Of a DNA stretch of 64,000 nt, positions 46,204 through 55,212 are shown in pieces; position 1 is the stretch's first letter; each line of letters starts with the position of its first letter. This stretch comes from Mycobacterium sp. GA-1285 (GTDB lineage: Bacteria; Actinomycetota; Actinomycetes; Mycobacteriales; Mycobacteriaceae), in the NCBI RefSeq assembly GCF_001499905.1, contig NZ_LQIS01000007.1, positions 1-64,000 on the forward strand. Reading direction: 5' to 3'. Under the pieces are notes generated by a model. That model ran no database searches. It was not told the origin of the DNA and worked only from the letters and a program-made list of their open reading frames with translations. The position numbers were made by a program, and so were the translations under genes.

Positions 46204-46992
46204 CTAAGCCCGCTGACTCGACACCGAAATCACTTCTCCAGTCAGATAACTGGAGTAGTCACTGGCCAGGAACGCGATCGTCGCGGCGACCTCCCACGGC
46301 TCGGCTGCGCGGCCGAACGCCTCGCCCTCCGACAGCCGATCCAGCAGATCCGCACTGCTGGTCTTCTCCAGAAACTTGTGCCGCGCGATGCTCGGCGAGA
46401 CCGCATTGATGCGCACGCCGTACTCGACCGCCTCGATCGCGCTGCACCGCGTCAACGCCATGACCCCGGCCTTGGCAGCGGCGTAGTGCGACTGCGAGTG
46501 CTGTGCGCGCCAACCCAATACGCTCGCGTTGTTGACGATCACGCCGCCGTGGTCGGCATCGCGGAAGTACCGCAGCGCCGCCCGCGTCGCGCGCATCACC
46601 GACGTCAGCGTGACGTTGAGGACGCGGTCCCACTCTTCGTCCGTCATGTCGACGACGGGCGTCTGCCCGCCGAGACCGGCATTGTTGACCAAGACGTCCA
46701 GTCGGCCCATCCGCGCCGTCGTCGAGGAGACCAGCGCGTCCACTTGCGCAGTGGAGGTGACGTCGCACACCACGCTCTCGACCCGGCCCAGGCCGAGCTC
46801 GACCAACTGATCGCGGGTCTCACCCAGTCGCCGCTCGTGATGGTCGGACACCACGACGTCGGCGCCTTCGAGCAGCGCCCGGCGCGCCACCGCTGATCCG
46901 ATCCCTGTGCCGGCGGCCGCGGTCACGACAACCACCTTGCCGGTCAGCAGGCCGTGTCCCTCAATTTCTTCAGGGGCTTCTGACAAGTTCAC
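46204..46992 (-). CDS. ipdF: Short-chain dehydrogenase IpdF
   Basis: IpdF oxidises the 5-hydroxyl of the HIP/HIC-CoA intermediates in ring C/D degradation. The 262-residue SDR has VTAAAGTGIGSAVARRALL, NNAGLGG and catalytic YAAAKAG. GTG at 46992 overlaps the fadE30 stop (GTGA), and the longer frame upstream is a fadE30 shadow. The fadE30-ipdF operon is driven from the KstR2 site at 48187-48200. It corresponds to Rv3559c. Confidence 0.93.
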   Translation of the reverse strand: MNLSEAPEEIEGHGLLTGKVVVVTAAAGTGIGSAVARRALLEGADVVVSDHHERRLGETRDQLVELGLGRVESVVCDVTSTAQVDALVSSTTARMGRLDVLVNNAGLGGQTPVVDMTDEEWDRVLNVTLTSVMRATRAALRYFRDADHGGVIVNNASVLGWRAQHSQSHYAAAKAGVMALTRCSAIEAVEYGVRINAVSPSIARHKFLEKTSSADLLDRLSEGEAFGRAAEPWEVAATIAFLASDYSSYLTGEVISVSSQRA

Positions 46993-48170
46993 GAAGGCCT
47001 GACCTCTCGGGGTAGGCCGAGCACCCGCTCGGCGATGATGTTGCGCTGCACCTCGTTCGATCCGCCGTAGATCGTGTCGGCACGCGAGAACAGATACAGC
47101 CGCTGCCACTCATCGAAGTCGCCGTCGGTCAGCGTCAGGCCGTCCCGACCGAGCACGTCCATCGCGATCTCGCCGAGCTCGCGATGCCAGTTGGCCCACA
47201 ACAGCTTCGACACGTTGTCTTGACCGCCACCCATGTCGCCACTGGGGCGGCTCCCGTGCTGCCCGAGATCCATCGTCGCGAGCGCATACGAGCGCATGGT
47301 CCGCAGGCCGGCCCACGATCGTGTCAACCGCTCCCTGATCAGCGGATCGTCGGCCGCGCCAGTGCGTTTCGCCATCTCGGCGACGCCGGACAGCTCGCGG
47401 GCGTACTCGATCTGCTGACCCAGCGTCGACACCCCACGCTCAAAGGTCAGCGTGCCCATCGCCACCCGCCAGCCGTCACCAGGCTCGCCGACCACCAACG
47501 ACGCGTCCGTGCGCGCGTCGTCGAAGAAGACCTCGTTGAACTCCGAATCACCGGTCAGCTGGACGATCGGGCGGATCTCCACACCCGGTTGATCCAATGG
47601 CACCAGCAGATAGGACAGCCCGGCGTGCCGCTTGGAGCCCTTCTCGGTGCGGGCGACGACGAAGCACCACTGCGCCCAGTGGGCAAGCGAGGTCCACACC
47701 TTCTGCCCGTTGACCACCCACTGATCGCCGTCGAGTTCGGCGGTGGTCGACACATTGGCGAGGTCGCTGCCCGCGCCCGGCTCGGAGTAGCCCTGGCACC
47801 ACAACTCGGTGACGTCGAGGATCTTGGGCAGGAAGCGCTTCTGCTGTTCGGGAGTGCCGTACGCGATCAGCGTCGGCCCGAGCAACTCCTCACCGAAGTG
47901 GTTGACCTTGGCTGGAGCGTTCGCGATCGCATACTCCTCGTAGAACGCCACCCGGTGCGCAACCGACAGTCCGCGTCCGCCGTGCTCCTCGGGCCAACCC
48001 AGACACGTCAACCCGGCCGACGCCAGGTGCTGGTTCCACGCTCGGCGTTCGTCGAAAGCCTCGTGCTCTCGGCCCGGGCCGCCGAGGCCTTTCAGTGCGG
48101 CGTACTCCCCGACGAGGTTGTCGGCGAGCCAGTCGCGGACCTCGGCCCGGAACTCCTCGACGTCAATCAC
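46989..48170 (-). CDS. fadE30: Acyl-CoA dehydrogenase FadE30
   Basis: FadE30 introduces the double bond into the propionyl side chain of the HIP-derived CoA thioester. The 393-residue ACAD has WCQGYSEPGAGSDLANVSTT (FAD contact strand), FDDARTDASLVVGEPGDGW and the C-terminal SRADTIYGGSNEVQRNIIAERVLG. It starts 16 nt from the KstR2 palindrome shared with divergent fadD3. It corresponds to Rv3560c. Confidence 0.94.
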   Translation of the reverse strand: MIDVEEFRAEVRDWLADNLVGEYAALKGLGGPGREHEAFDERRAWNQHLASAGLTCLGWPEEHGGRGLSVAHRVAFYEEYAIANAPAKVNHFGEELLGPTLIAYGTPEQQKRFLPKILDVTELWCQGYSEPGAGSDLANVSTTAELDGDQWVVNGQKVWTSLAHWAQWCFVVARTEKGSKRHAGLSYLLVPLDQPGVEIRPIVQLTGDSEFNEVFFDDARTDASLVVGEPGDGWRVAMGTLTFERGVSTLGQQIEYARELSGVAEMAKRTGAADDPLIRERLTRSWAGLRTMRSYALATMDLGQHGSRPSGDMGGGQDNVSKLLWANWHRELGEIAMDVLGRDGLTLTDGDFDEWQRLYLFSRADTIYGGSNEVQRNIIAERVLGLPREVRPS

Positions 48171-48186
48171 CCTTGTAGGCTAACCT

Positions 48187-48200
48187 ACCAAGCACTTGCT
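48187..48200. promoter_or_regulatory. KstR2 operator between fadE30 and fadD3
   Basis: ACCAAGCACTTGCT fits AnCAAGnnCTTGnT, with one central mismatch to perfect symmetry in the outer positions. It can repress both divergent operons; fadD3 starts 17 nt and fadE30 16 nt away. Confidence 0.88.
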
Positions 48201-48217
48201 TTGTTAGAGGAGCAGCG

Positions 48218-49798
48218 ATGAACTGGGGCGACGGCCAACGGCCAGGGGACGATCGGCGCACCATCCCCAGGGTCCTGGACCGGATCGCCGACCGGCTTTC
48301 CGACCACGACGCGCTGGTCACAGAGGCTCGCACGTTTACATTCGCCGAACTGCGCGACGAAGTCCGCAGGGCCGCCGCAGCGATGATCGAACTGGGAATC
48401 GCGGCGGGTGACCGCGTCGCGATCTGGTCGCCGAACACCTGGCACTGGGTGGTCGCATGCCTGGCCACCCACTACGCGGGCGGCGTCGTCGTACCTCTCA
48501 ACACCCGCTACACGGCCAGCGAGGCCACCGACATCCTCTCCCGCACCGGCGCCCCGTTGCTGTTCGCATCGGGTGAGTTCCTCGGCGCCGACAAGGCTGC
48601 CTCGCTCCAGCGCGACGCCCTCCCACAGCTGCGTCACGTGATCCGGGTGCCGATCGAGCAGGACGACGGCACCTGGGACCAGTTCATCGCCCACGGCACC
48701 GATGTGGACGCCGTGGACGCCCGCGCCGACGCGGTTCGACCAGACGACGTGTCCGACATCCTGTTCACCTCGGGCACCACCGGGCGCAGCAAGGGCGTGC
48801 TGTGCGCGCATCGGCAGTCGCTCGACGCTCCCGCGGCATGGGCCGAGTGCGGCCGGTTGTCGAGGGAAGACCGTTATCTGTGCATCAACCCGTTCTTCCA
48901 CAACTTCGGATACAAGGCGGGAATCCTGGCCTGTCTGCAGACCGGCGCCACGCTCATTCCTCAGCTGACGTTCGATCCCGAGAAGACGATGAAAGCCGTT
49001 CAGGAGCAACGGATCACGGTGCTGCCCGGACCGCCGACGATCTACCAGACGTTGCTCGACCATCCCAAGCGCACCGACTACGACCTGACCTCGCTTCGGT
49101 TCGCCGTCACCGGCGCGGCGACCATCCCCGTCGTGCTGATCGAGCGGATGCAGACCGAATTGGACATCGACATCGTGCTGACCGCGTACGGACTCACCGA
49201 GGCGAGCGGCTTCGGCACGATGTGCCGTCCCGACGACGACGCCGTCACCGTGGCCACCACGTCCGGACGGCCGATCGCGGATTTCGAACTGCGCATCGAC
49301 GGAGCGGGGCTGAGCGGTGAAGATTCGGGCACCGGCGAGGTGCTGCTGCGTGGGCCGAACGTCATGTTGGGCTACCTCGACGACCCGGACGCCACCGCGG
49401 CGGCCATCGACTCCGATGGCTGGCTGCACACCGGCGACGTCGGCACCGTCGACGAGAACGGCAACCTGCGCATCACCGACCGCCTCAAGGACATGTACAT
49501 CTGCGGCGGGTTCAACGTGTATCCGGCCGAGATCGAGCAGGTGCTGGCGCGACTGGACGGCGTGGCGGAATCCGCGGTGATCGGCGTGCCCGACGAACGG
49601 CTCGGCGAGGTCGGCAAGGCCTACATCGTGCTCAAACCCGGGGCCGAACTCGACGAAGAGACCGTAATCGCCTACAGCCGGCAGCATCTGGCGAACTTCA
49701 AGACTCCCCGCTCGGTGGAGTTTCTCGATGCTCTGCCGCGGAATCCGGGGGGCAAGGTAGTCAAACCGCTGCTGCGTGAGAGGGCTGGATCTTCCTGA
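48218..49798 (+). CDS. fadD3: HIP-CoA ligase FadD3
   Basis: FadD3 activates 3a-alpha-H-4-alpha(3'-propanoate)-7a-beta-methylhexahydro-1,5-indanedione (HIP) with ATP and CoA, producing the inducer of KstR2 and the first intermediate of ring C/D degradation. The 526-residue ANL enzyme has LFTSGTTGRSKGVL (P-loop), YGLTEASGF, DGWLHTGDVG and the C-terminal PRNPGGKVVKP lysine. GAGGAG precedes the ATG; the stop overlaps the fadE31 ATG (TGATG). It corresponds to Rv3561. Confidence 0.95.
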   Translation: MNWGDGQRPGDDRRTIPRVLDRIADRLSDHDALVTEARTFTFAELRDEVRRAAAAMIELGIAAGDRVAIWSPNTWHWVVACLATHYAGGVVVPLNTRYTASEATDILSRTGAPLLFASGEFLGADKAASLQRDALPQLRHVIRVPIEQDDGTWDQFIAHGTDVDAVDARADAVRPDDVSDILFTSGTTGRSKGVLCAHRQSLDAPAAWAECGRLSREDRYLCINPFFHNFGYKAGILACLQTGATLIPQLTFDPEKTMKAVQEQRITVLPGPPTIYQTLLDHPKRTDYDLTSLRFAVTGAATIPVVLIERMQTELDIDIVLTAYGLTEASGFGTMCRPDDDAVTVATTSGRPIADFELRIDGAGLSGEDSGTGEVLLRGPNVMLGYLDDPDATAAAIDSDGWLHTGDVGTVDENGNLRITDRLKDMYICGGFNVYPAEIEQVLARLDGVAESAVIGVPDERLGEVGKAYIVLKPGAELDEETVIAYSRQHLANFKTPRSVEFLDALPRNPGGKVVKPLLRERAGSS

Positions 49799-50922
49799 TG
49801 GACCTGAGTTTCGACGACGCCACACTCGAGTTCCGGGCCGAGGTGCGCGAGTTCTTGGCCGAGAACACCGACAAGTTCCCGACCAAGTCCTACGACACCG
49901 CCGAGGGTTTCGAGCAGCACCGGCGGTGGGACCGGGTGCTCTTCGACGCTGGGCTGTCGGTGATCACCTGGCCGGAGAAGTACGGCGGCCGCGACGCCAG
50001 CCTGCTGCAGTGGGTGGTGTACGAGGAGGAATACTTCCGTGCCGGCGCGCCCGGCCGCGCCAGCGCGAACGGCACGTCGATGTTGGCGCCGACTCTGTTC
50101 GCGCACGGCACCGAGGAGCAACTCGACCGTGTTCTGCCGAAAATGGCCAGCGGCGAGGAGATCTGGGCCCAGGCCTGGTCCGAACCCGAGTCCGGCAGCG
50201 ACCTGGCGTCGCTGCGGTCGACGGCCACTCAGACCGACGGCGGCTGGTTGCTCAACGGTCAGAAGATCTGGAGTTCGCGCGCACCGTTCGGGGAACGCGC
50301 GTTCGGGCTGTTCCGCTCCGACCCCGGAGCCGAACGTCATCGTGGCCTCACGTATTTCATGTTCGACCTCAAGGCCGACGGCGTCACCGTCCGGCCCATC
50401 GCGCAACTGGGCGGTGACACCGGCTTCGGCGAGATCTTCCTCGACGACGTGTTCGTGCCCGACAACGACGTCATCGGCGACGTACACGAGGGCTGGCGCG
50501 CAGCGATGAGCACCTCGAGCAATGAGCGCGGCATGTCGCTGCGGAGTCCGGCCCGCTTCCTGGCCCCCGCTGAACGGCTTGTGGCGCAATGGAAAGAGAA
50601 TCCGGATCCGGCGTACACCGACCGGGTGGCCGACGCCTGGATCAAGGCCCAAGCCTACCGGCTGCACACGTTCGGCACGGTGACCCGGGTGGCCGCGGGC
50701 GGTGAACTCGGTGCTGAATCGAGTGTGACCAAGGTGTTCTGGTCCGACCTCGACGTCGCCATCCATCAGACCGCTCTGGATATGCGGGGTCCCGACGCCG
50801 AGCTCGCCGACACCTGGACCGAAGGATTGCTGTTCTCCCTTGGCGGCCCGATCTATGCGGGTACCAACGAGATTCAGCGCAACATCATCGCCGAGCGCCT
50901 GCTGGGCCTGCCGCGGAAGTAG
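49798..50922 (+). CDS. fadE31: Acyl-CoA dehydrogenase FadE31
   Basis: The 374-residue ACAD has the strand WAQAWSEPESGSDLASLRSTA and the C-terminal GGPIYAGTNEIQRNIIAERLLG. In this locus FadE31, FadE32 and FadE33 are encoded together and are thought to work on late ring C/D CoA intermediates, FadE31 being the full-length member. Translation is coupled to fadD3 (1-nt overlap). Regulation should follow the KstR2 site upstream of fadD3. Confidence 0.93.
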   Translation: MDLSFDDATLEFRAEVREFLAENTDKFPTKSYDTAEGFEQHRRWDRVLFDAGLSVITWPEKYGGRDASLLQWVVYEEEYFRAGAPGRASANGTSMLAPTLFAHGTEEQLDRVLPKMASGEEIWAQAWSEPESGSDLASLRSTATQTDGGWLLNGQKIWSSRAPFGERAFGLFRSDPGAERHRGLTYFMFDLKADGVTVRPIAQLGGDTGFGEIFLDDVFVPDNDVIGDVHEGWRAAMSTSSNERGMSLRSPARFLAPAERLVAQWKENPDPAYTDRVADAWIKAQAYRLHTFGTVTRVAAGGELGAESSVTKVFWSDLDVAIHQTALDMRGPDAELADTWTEGLLFSLGGPIYAGTNEIQRNIIAERLLGLPRK

Positions 50923-50926
50923 TCAC

Positions 50927-51883
50927 ATGAACTTCGAATTGGACGCGCAGCAACGCGATTTCGCGGCAAGCATCGATGCCGCGCTCGGTGCCGCCGACCT
51001 GCCGGGCGCGGTCCGGGCCTGGGCCGCCGGTGATACCGCGCCTGGCCGCAAGGTGTGGGCACAACTGACCGATCTGGGTGTCACGGCACTCCTTGTGCCG
51101 GAGAAGTACGACGGCATCGACGCTCATCCGGTCGATCTGGCGGTCGCCGCCGAGCGGCTCGGCCGGTGGTGCGTGCCCGGCCCGGTCGCTGAATCCATTG
51201 CGGTCGCGCCGATCCTGCTTGCCGATGACGAGCGCTGTGCCGCCTTGGCCTCCGGTGAGGTGATCGCGACGGTCGCGCTGCCGCCGCAGGTACCGAGGGC
51301 CGTCGACGCCGAAACCGCGGGCCTGATTCTGCTGGCCGAGGATGGTCGAGTACGTGAGGGCGCCGCAGTTGCGCAGCACGAATCGGTCGACCCGAGCCGG
51401 AAGCTGTTTGACGTCAACGCTTCCGAAGAAGGCAGGCCTGCCGATGTGGCGCGCGCCTATGAGTTCGGTGTGCTGGCGACGGCGGCCCAGCTGGTGGGCG
51501 CCGGCCAGGCGATGCTGGACATGTCCGTCGAATACGCCAAGCAGCGCAGCCAGTTCGGCAAGGTCATCGGCACCTACCAGGCGATCAAGCACAAGCTCGC
51601 CGATGTGCACATTGCGGTTGAGCTGGCCCGGCCGCTGGTGTACGGCGCGGCCTTGTCGTTGGCCGACGGGTCCGCCGACACGGCGCGCGATATCAGCGCC
51701 GCCAAAGCCGCGGCCAGCGACGCGGCGCTGCTGGCAGCGCGCTCGGCGCTGCAGACGCATGGCGCGATCGGATTCACCCAGGAGCATGACCTGTCCCTGT
51801 GGTTGCTGCGGGTGCAGGCGCTGCGGTCGGCATGGGGAGATCCCGCCGTCCATCGTCGGCGGGTACTGGAGGCCCTCGCATGA
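50927..51883 (+). CDS. fadE32: Acyl-CoA dehydrogenase-like subunit FadE32
   Basis: The 318-residue ACAD-fold protein is shorter than FadE31; its middle domain is reduced (LPPQVPRAVDAETAGL) as in heteromeric ACAD subunits. The C-terminal helices contain QRSQFGKVIGTYQAIKHKLADVH and HGAIGFTQEHDLSLW. It probably pairs with FadE33, whose start overlaps its stop (ATGA). ATG at 50927 follows the fadE31 stop by 4 nt; an upstream frame lies in fadE31. It corresponds to Rv3563. Confidence 0.92.
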   Translation: MNFELDAQQRDFAASIDAALGAADLPGAVRAWAAGDTAPGRKVWAQLTDLGVTALLVPEKYDGIDAHPVDLAVAAERLGRWCVPGPVAESIAVAPILLADDERCAALASGEVIATVALPPQVPRAVDAETAGLILLAEDGRVREGAAVAQHESVDPSRKLFDVNASEEGRPADVARAYEFGVLATAAQLVGAGQAMLDMSVEYAKQRSQFGKVIGTYQAIKHKLADVHIAVELARPLVYGAALSLADGSADTARDISAAKAAASDAALLAARSALQTHGAIGFTQEHDLSLWLLRVQALRSAWGDPAVHRRRVLEALA

Positions 51884-52821
51884 GTGAAGAACGCCAACTG
51901 CTTCGCGAGACCGTCGCTGCGCTGGTGGACAAGCACGCATCGCCCGCCGCGGTTCGCGAGGCGATGGAATCCGAACGCGGGTACGACGAATCGCTGTGGA
52001 CGCTGCTGTGCGAGCAGGTCGGGGCTGCGGCGCTGCTGGTGCCCGAGGAGCTGGGCGGCGCGGGTGGTGAACTCGCCGACGCGGCCGTCGTGCTCGAGGA
52101 GCTGGGCAAGGCGCTGGTGCCGACCCCGCTGTTGGGCACCACTCTCGCCGAGGTGGCGTTGCTGGCCGCAGACGAGCCGGACACCGAGGTGCTCGAGGGT
52201 CTGGCCGCGGGCACCCAGGTCGGCGCGGTGGTCTTCGACCCCGGCTATGTGGTCAACGGCGACATTGCCGACGTGGTGCTCGGGGCCGACGGCGACCGAT
52301 TGACTCGGTGGACCGACTTCACCGCGACCCCGCTGGACGCGATGGACTTGACGCGCCGGTTGGCCCGCGTCGAGGCGTCGCAGACGGTCGACATCGGAGC
52401 GGACCCGGGGCTCTCCGACACGGCGGCGCTGTTGCTGGCCGCCGAGCAGATCGGTGCCGCGTCGCGTTGCCTCGATCTCACGGTGCAATACACCAAGGAA
52501 CGGGTGCAATTCGGCAGGCCCATCGGCAGTTTCCAGGCGCTCAAGCACCGGATGGCCGATCTTTATGTCGCGGTGCAGTCCGCGCGCGCGGTCGTCGACG
52601 AGGCGATCTCCGCGCCGTCACCGACTTCGGCGGCCCTGGCCCGGTTCACGGCCAGCGAAGCCTTCACGAAGGTGGCCGCGGAGGCCGTCCAGATGCACGG
52701 CGGCATCGCGATCACCTGGGAGCACGACATCCAGCTGTATTTCAAGCGTGCGCACGGCAGCGCACAGCTGCTCGGGCCTCCGCGCGAGTACCTGCGCCGG
52801 CTCGAATCCGAAGTGTTCTAG
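51880..52821 (+). CDS. fadE33: Acyl-CoA dehydrogenase-like subunit FadE33
   Basis: The 313-residue short ACAD-like protein has KERVQFGRPIGSFQALKHRMADLY and HGGIAITWEHDIQLYFKRAH in its C-terminal domain. As with ChsE1/ChsE2, two short adjacent genes suggest an alpha2beta2 enzyme with FadE32. ATG at 51880 overlaps the fadE32 stop. The stop is 10 nt before aspB. It corresponds to Rv3564. Confidence 0.92.
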   Translation: MSEERQLLRETVAALVDKHASPAAVREAMESERGYDESLWTLLCEQVGAAALLVPEELGGAGGELADAAVVLEELGKALVPTPLLGTTLAEVALLAADEPDTEVLEGLAAGTQVGAVVFDPGYVVNGDIADVVLGADGDRLTRWTDFTATPLDAMDLTRRLARVEASQTVDIGADPGLSDTAALLLAAEQIGAASRCLDLTVQYTKERVQFGRPIGSFQALKHRMADLYVAVQSARAVVDEAISAPSPTSAALARFTASEAFTKVAAEAVQMHGGIAITWEHDIQLYFKRAHGSAQLLGPPREYLRRLESEVF

Positions 52822-52831
52822 CGTTGACGCC

Positions 52832-53986
52832 GTGAGCGCATCGCTGCGGTCCGGGATTCCCCCGTTCTACGTCATGGACGTGTGGCTGGCCGCCGCCGAG
52901 CGGCAGCGCAGCCACGGCGACCTGGTCAACCTGTCTGCGGGCCAGCCGAGCGCGGGTGCCCCGGCGGCCGTTCGGGCGGCTGCCAAGAAGGCGCTGGAGA
53001 CCGATGTCCTGGGTTACACGGTCGCGCTGGGGATTCCGGAACTGCGTGCCGCGATTGCGGGTTCGTACCTGGATCGGCATGGGTTGCGGGTGGATCCCGA
53101 TGACGTGGTGATCACCACCGGTTCGTCGGGTGGCTTCCTGTTGGCGTTTCTCGCCTGTTTCGACGTCGGTGAGCGGGTGGCGATCGCGAGCCCGGGCTAC
53201 CCCTGTTACCGCAACATCCTCTCCGCGCTGGGGTGTGAGGTCGTCGAGGTGCCGTGTGGCCCAGAGACGCGCTTCCAGCCGACGGTTCAGATGCTCGAGA
53301 AGCTCGATCCGCCCGTCGACGGCGTGATCGTGGCGAGCCCCGCCAACCCGACCGGCACGGTGATTCCGCCGGACGAACTGTCCGGGATCGCGTCGTGGTG
53401 TGCGTCGCGCGGTGTGCGATTGATCAGCGACGAGGTCTATCACGGGTTGGTGTACGAGGGTGCGCCCGCCGTCAGCTGCGCCTGGGTGACTTCGCGGGAT
53501 TCGGTTGTGGTGAACAGCTTTTCGAAGTACTTTGCGATGACGGGTTGGCGGCTCGGGTGGCTGTTGGTGCCGCAGGAACTGCGGCGCGCGGTCGACCGCC
53601 TGACCGGAAACTTCACGATCTGCCCACCGACGCTGCCTCAATATGCCGCGATCGCGGCATTCACCGCGGAGTCGATCTCCGAGTCGGATGCACTGCTGCA
53701 CCACTACGCCGCCAATCGGCGCCTGCTGCTCGACGGGCTGCGTGACGTCGGCATCGATCGCCTGGCCCCGACCGACGGGGCGTTCTACGTGTACGCCGAC
53801 GTGTCGCATCTGACCTCTGATTCACTGTCGTTCTGTTCGAAGCTGCTCGCCGACACCGGAGTTGCGATCGCACCCGGCATCGACTTCGACCCCACCCAGG
53901 GCGGATCCTTCGTCCGGTTGTCGTTCGCGGGGCCGTCGTCGGACATCGAAGAGGCGTTACACCGGATCGGCGCGTGGCTGGACTGA
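52832..53986 (+). CDS. aspB: Class I aminotransferase AspB-like (Rv3565 type)
   Basis: The 384-residue PLP-dependent enzyme has VDGVIVASPANPTGTVIPP, LISDEVYHGLVYEG and the PLP lysine in VVNSFSKYFAMTGWRLGW. GTG at 52832 is the start, 10 nt after fadE33. It is conserved at this position in mycobacterial sterol clusters although no transamination is known in the steroid path; the amino donor and acceptor are unknown. It is the last gene clearly belonging to the fadD3 operon. Confidence 0.9.
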   Translation: MSASLRSGIPPFYVMDVWLAAAERQRSHGDLVNLSAGQPSAGAPAAVRAAAKKALETDVLGYTVALGIPELRAAIAGSYLDRHGLRVDPDDVVITTGSSGGFLLAFLACFDVGERVAIASPGYPCYRNILSALGCEVVEVPCGPETRFQPTVQMLEKLDPPVDGVIVASPANPTGTVIPPDELSGIASWCASRGVRLISDEVYHGLVYEGAPAVSCAWVTSRDSVVVNSFSKYFAMTGWRLGWLLVPQELRRAVDRLTGNFTICPPTLPQYAAIAAFTAESISESDALLHHYAANRRLLLDGLRDVGIDRLAPTDGAFYVYADVSHLTSDSLSFCSKLLADTGVAIAPGIDFDPTQGGSFVRLSFAGPSSDIEEALHRIGAWLD

Positions 53987-53999
53987 CGTTGCGCGCGTC

Positions 54000-55166
54000 A
54001 TGAGCGGCGCCGCTCAGCGCGCGCCGTTGTTGGCGGCCGGCTTCACCACCGCCTTCGGGGCGCACGCTGTGGCCGGCATGCTCGGCACGACCACCACCGG
54101 CACCGCCGCCTCACTGCTGGCGCTCGGTGCGCTGCTGGCCATCTACGACGGGGCGGAGGTGGTGCTGAAGCCGGTGTTCGGAACGCTGGCCGACCGCATC
54201 GGCGCCCGCACCGTGCTCATCGCGGGACTGGTCATCTTTGCCGCGGCGTCGATGACGTACGTGGTGGCCGACGACCCCGCGTGGCTGTGGGTGGCCCGGT
54301 CCGGCCAAGGCATCGGCGCTGCAGCGTTCTCGCCCGCAGCATCCGCGCTGGTCGCACTGCTGACTCCGGCGGGCTCGCACGGCCGTGCGTTCGGCACGTA
54401 CGGTTCCTACAAGTCGGTCGGCTACACGCTGGGCCCGCTGCTCGGTGGGCTGATCGTGACAATCGGTGGGTTACAAACGCTTTTCGCGGTGTTGGCTGTA
54501 CTCGCCGGCGGGGTGGCACTGTGGGCCACTGTCGCGGTGCCCGCCGTCAGACCGCAGCCGAGGCGACGCCAGACGTTGCTCGACACCTTGCGTAGATTCT
54601 CCGAATCCTCCTTCGTCACACCGACTGTCGCGCTCGCAGCGGCGACGGCGGCCCTCTCGGCAGGCGTGGGATTCCTACCGGTTCTGGCTACCCAGGCCGG
54701 ACTCAGCCCGGTCGCGACGGGCGCCATCGTCTCCGTGCTCGCAATGACCACCGCTGTCGTGCAGCCCATCGTCGGTCGCTTGCTCGACGCAGGAAGGACG
54801 ACCTTCAGGACCGGCATCGCCGCTGGATTCGTCCTCACCCCTGCCGGTTTGGCAGCCGCGGTACTGCCCGGCCTCGCGGGACTGCTGTGTGCGGCAGTTG
54901 TCATCGGTGCGGGCTGCGGTGTCATCACACCACTGGCCTTCACGATGCTGGCCCAGACGACGCCCGCTGAGCGCCTCGGCCAGACGATGGGCGCCGCGGA
55001 GATCGGCCGGGAGGGCGGTGACGCGGCGGGTCCCCTCATCGTTGCGGCGGTCGCGGCGGCTTCTTCCGTACCACTCGGTTTCGTTGCTCTGGCGATAATC
55101 ATCACCACGGCTGGGACGGCCCTAGCCGGAGTTGAGCGGGGCCGCGGACGCACGAGGTCGCCTTGA
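54000..55166 (+). CDS. Major facilitator superfamily transporter
   Basis: The 388-residue protein has about 11-12 hydrophobic helices. After TM2 it has the MFS motif-A region GTLADRIGARTVLIAG, and the C-terminal half repeats the topology (GRLLDAGRTTFRTGIAAG). It looks like a drug/metabolite exporter of the DHA1 type; the substrate is unknown. It follows aspB by 13 nt and may be the end of that operon, but it is absent from the M. tuberculosis locus, where nat follows. ATG at 54000 is the start. Confidence 0.82.
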   Translation: MSGAAQRAPLLAAGFTTAFGAHAVAGMLGTTTTGTAASLLALGALLAIYDGAEVVLKPVFGTLADRIGARTVLIAGLVIFAAASMTYVVADDPAWLWVARSGQGIGAAAFSPAASALVALLTPAGSHGRAFGTYGSYKSVGYTLGPLLGGLIVTIGGLQTLFAVLAVLAGGVALWATVAVPAVRPQPRRRQTLLDTLRRFSESSFVTPTVALAAATAALSAGVGFLPVLATQAGLSPVATGAIVSVLAMTTAVVQPIVGRLLDAGRTTFRTGIAAGFVLTPAGLAAAVLPGLAGLLCAAVVIGAGCGVITPLAFTMLAQTTPAERLGQTMGAAEIGREGGDAAGPLIVAAVAAASSVPLGFVALAIIITTAGTALAGVERGRGRTRSP

Positions 55167-55212
55167 CCTGGCACGCGGTTACTTGTCGGTGCCAGTGGGT
55201 AGCGTCCGGAGC

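Noticed and set aside
52454..53986. aspB with a 126-residue N-terminal extension
   Set aside because: The extension lies inside fadE33 in another frame; GTG at 52832 gives the family length.
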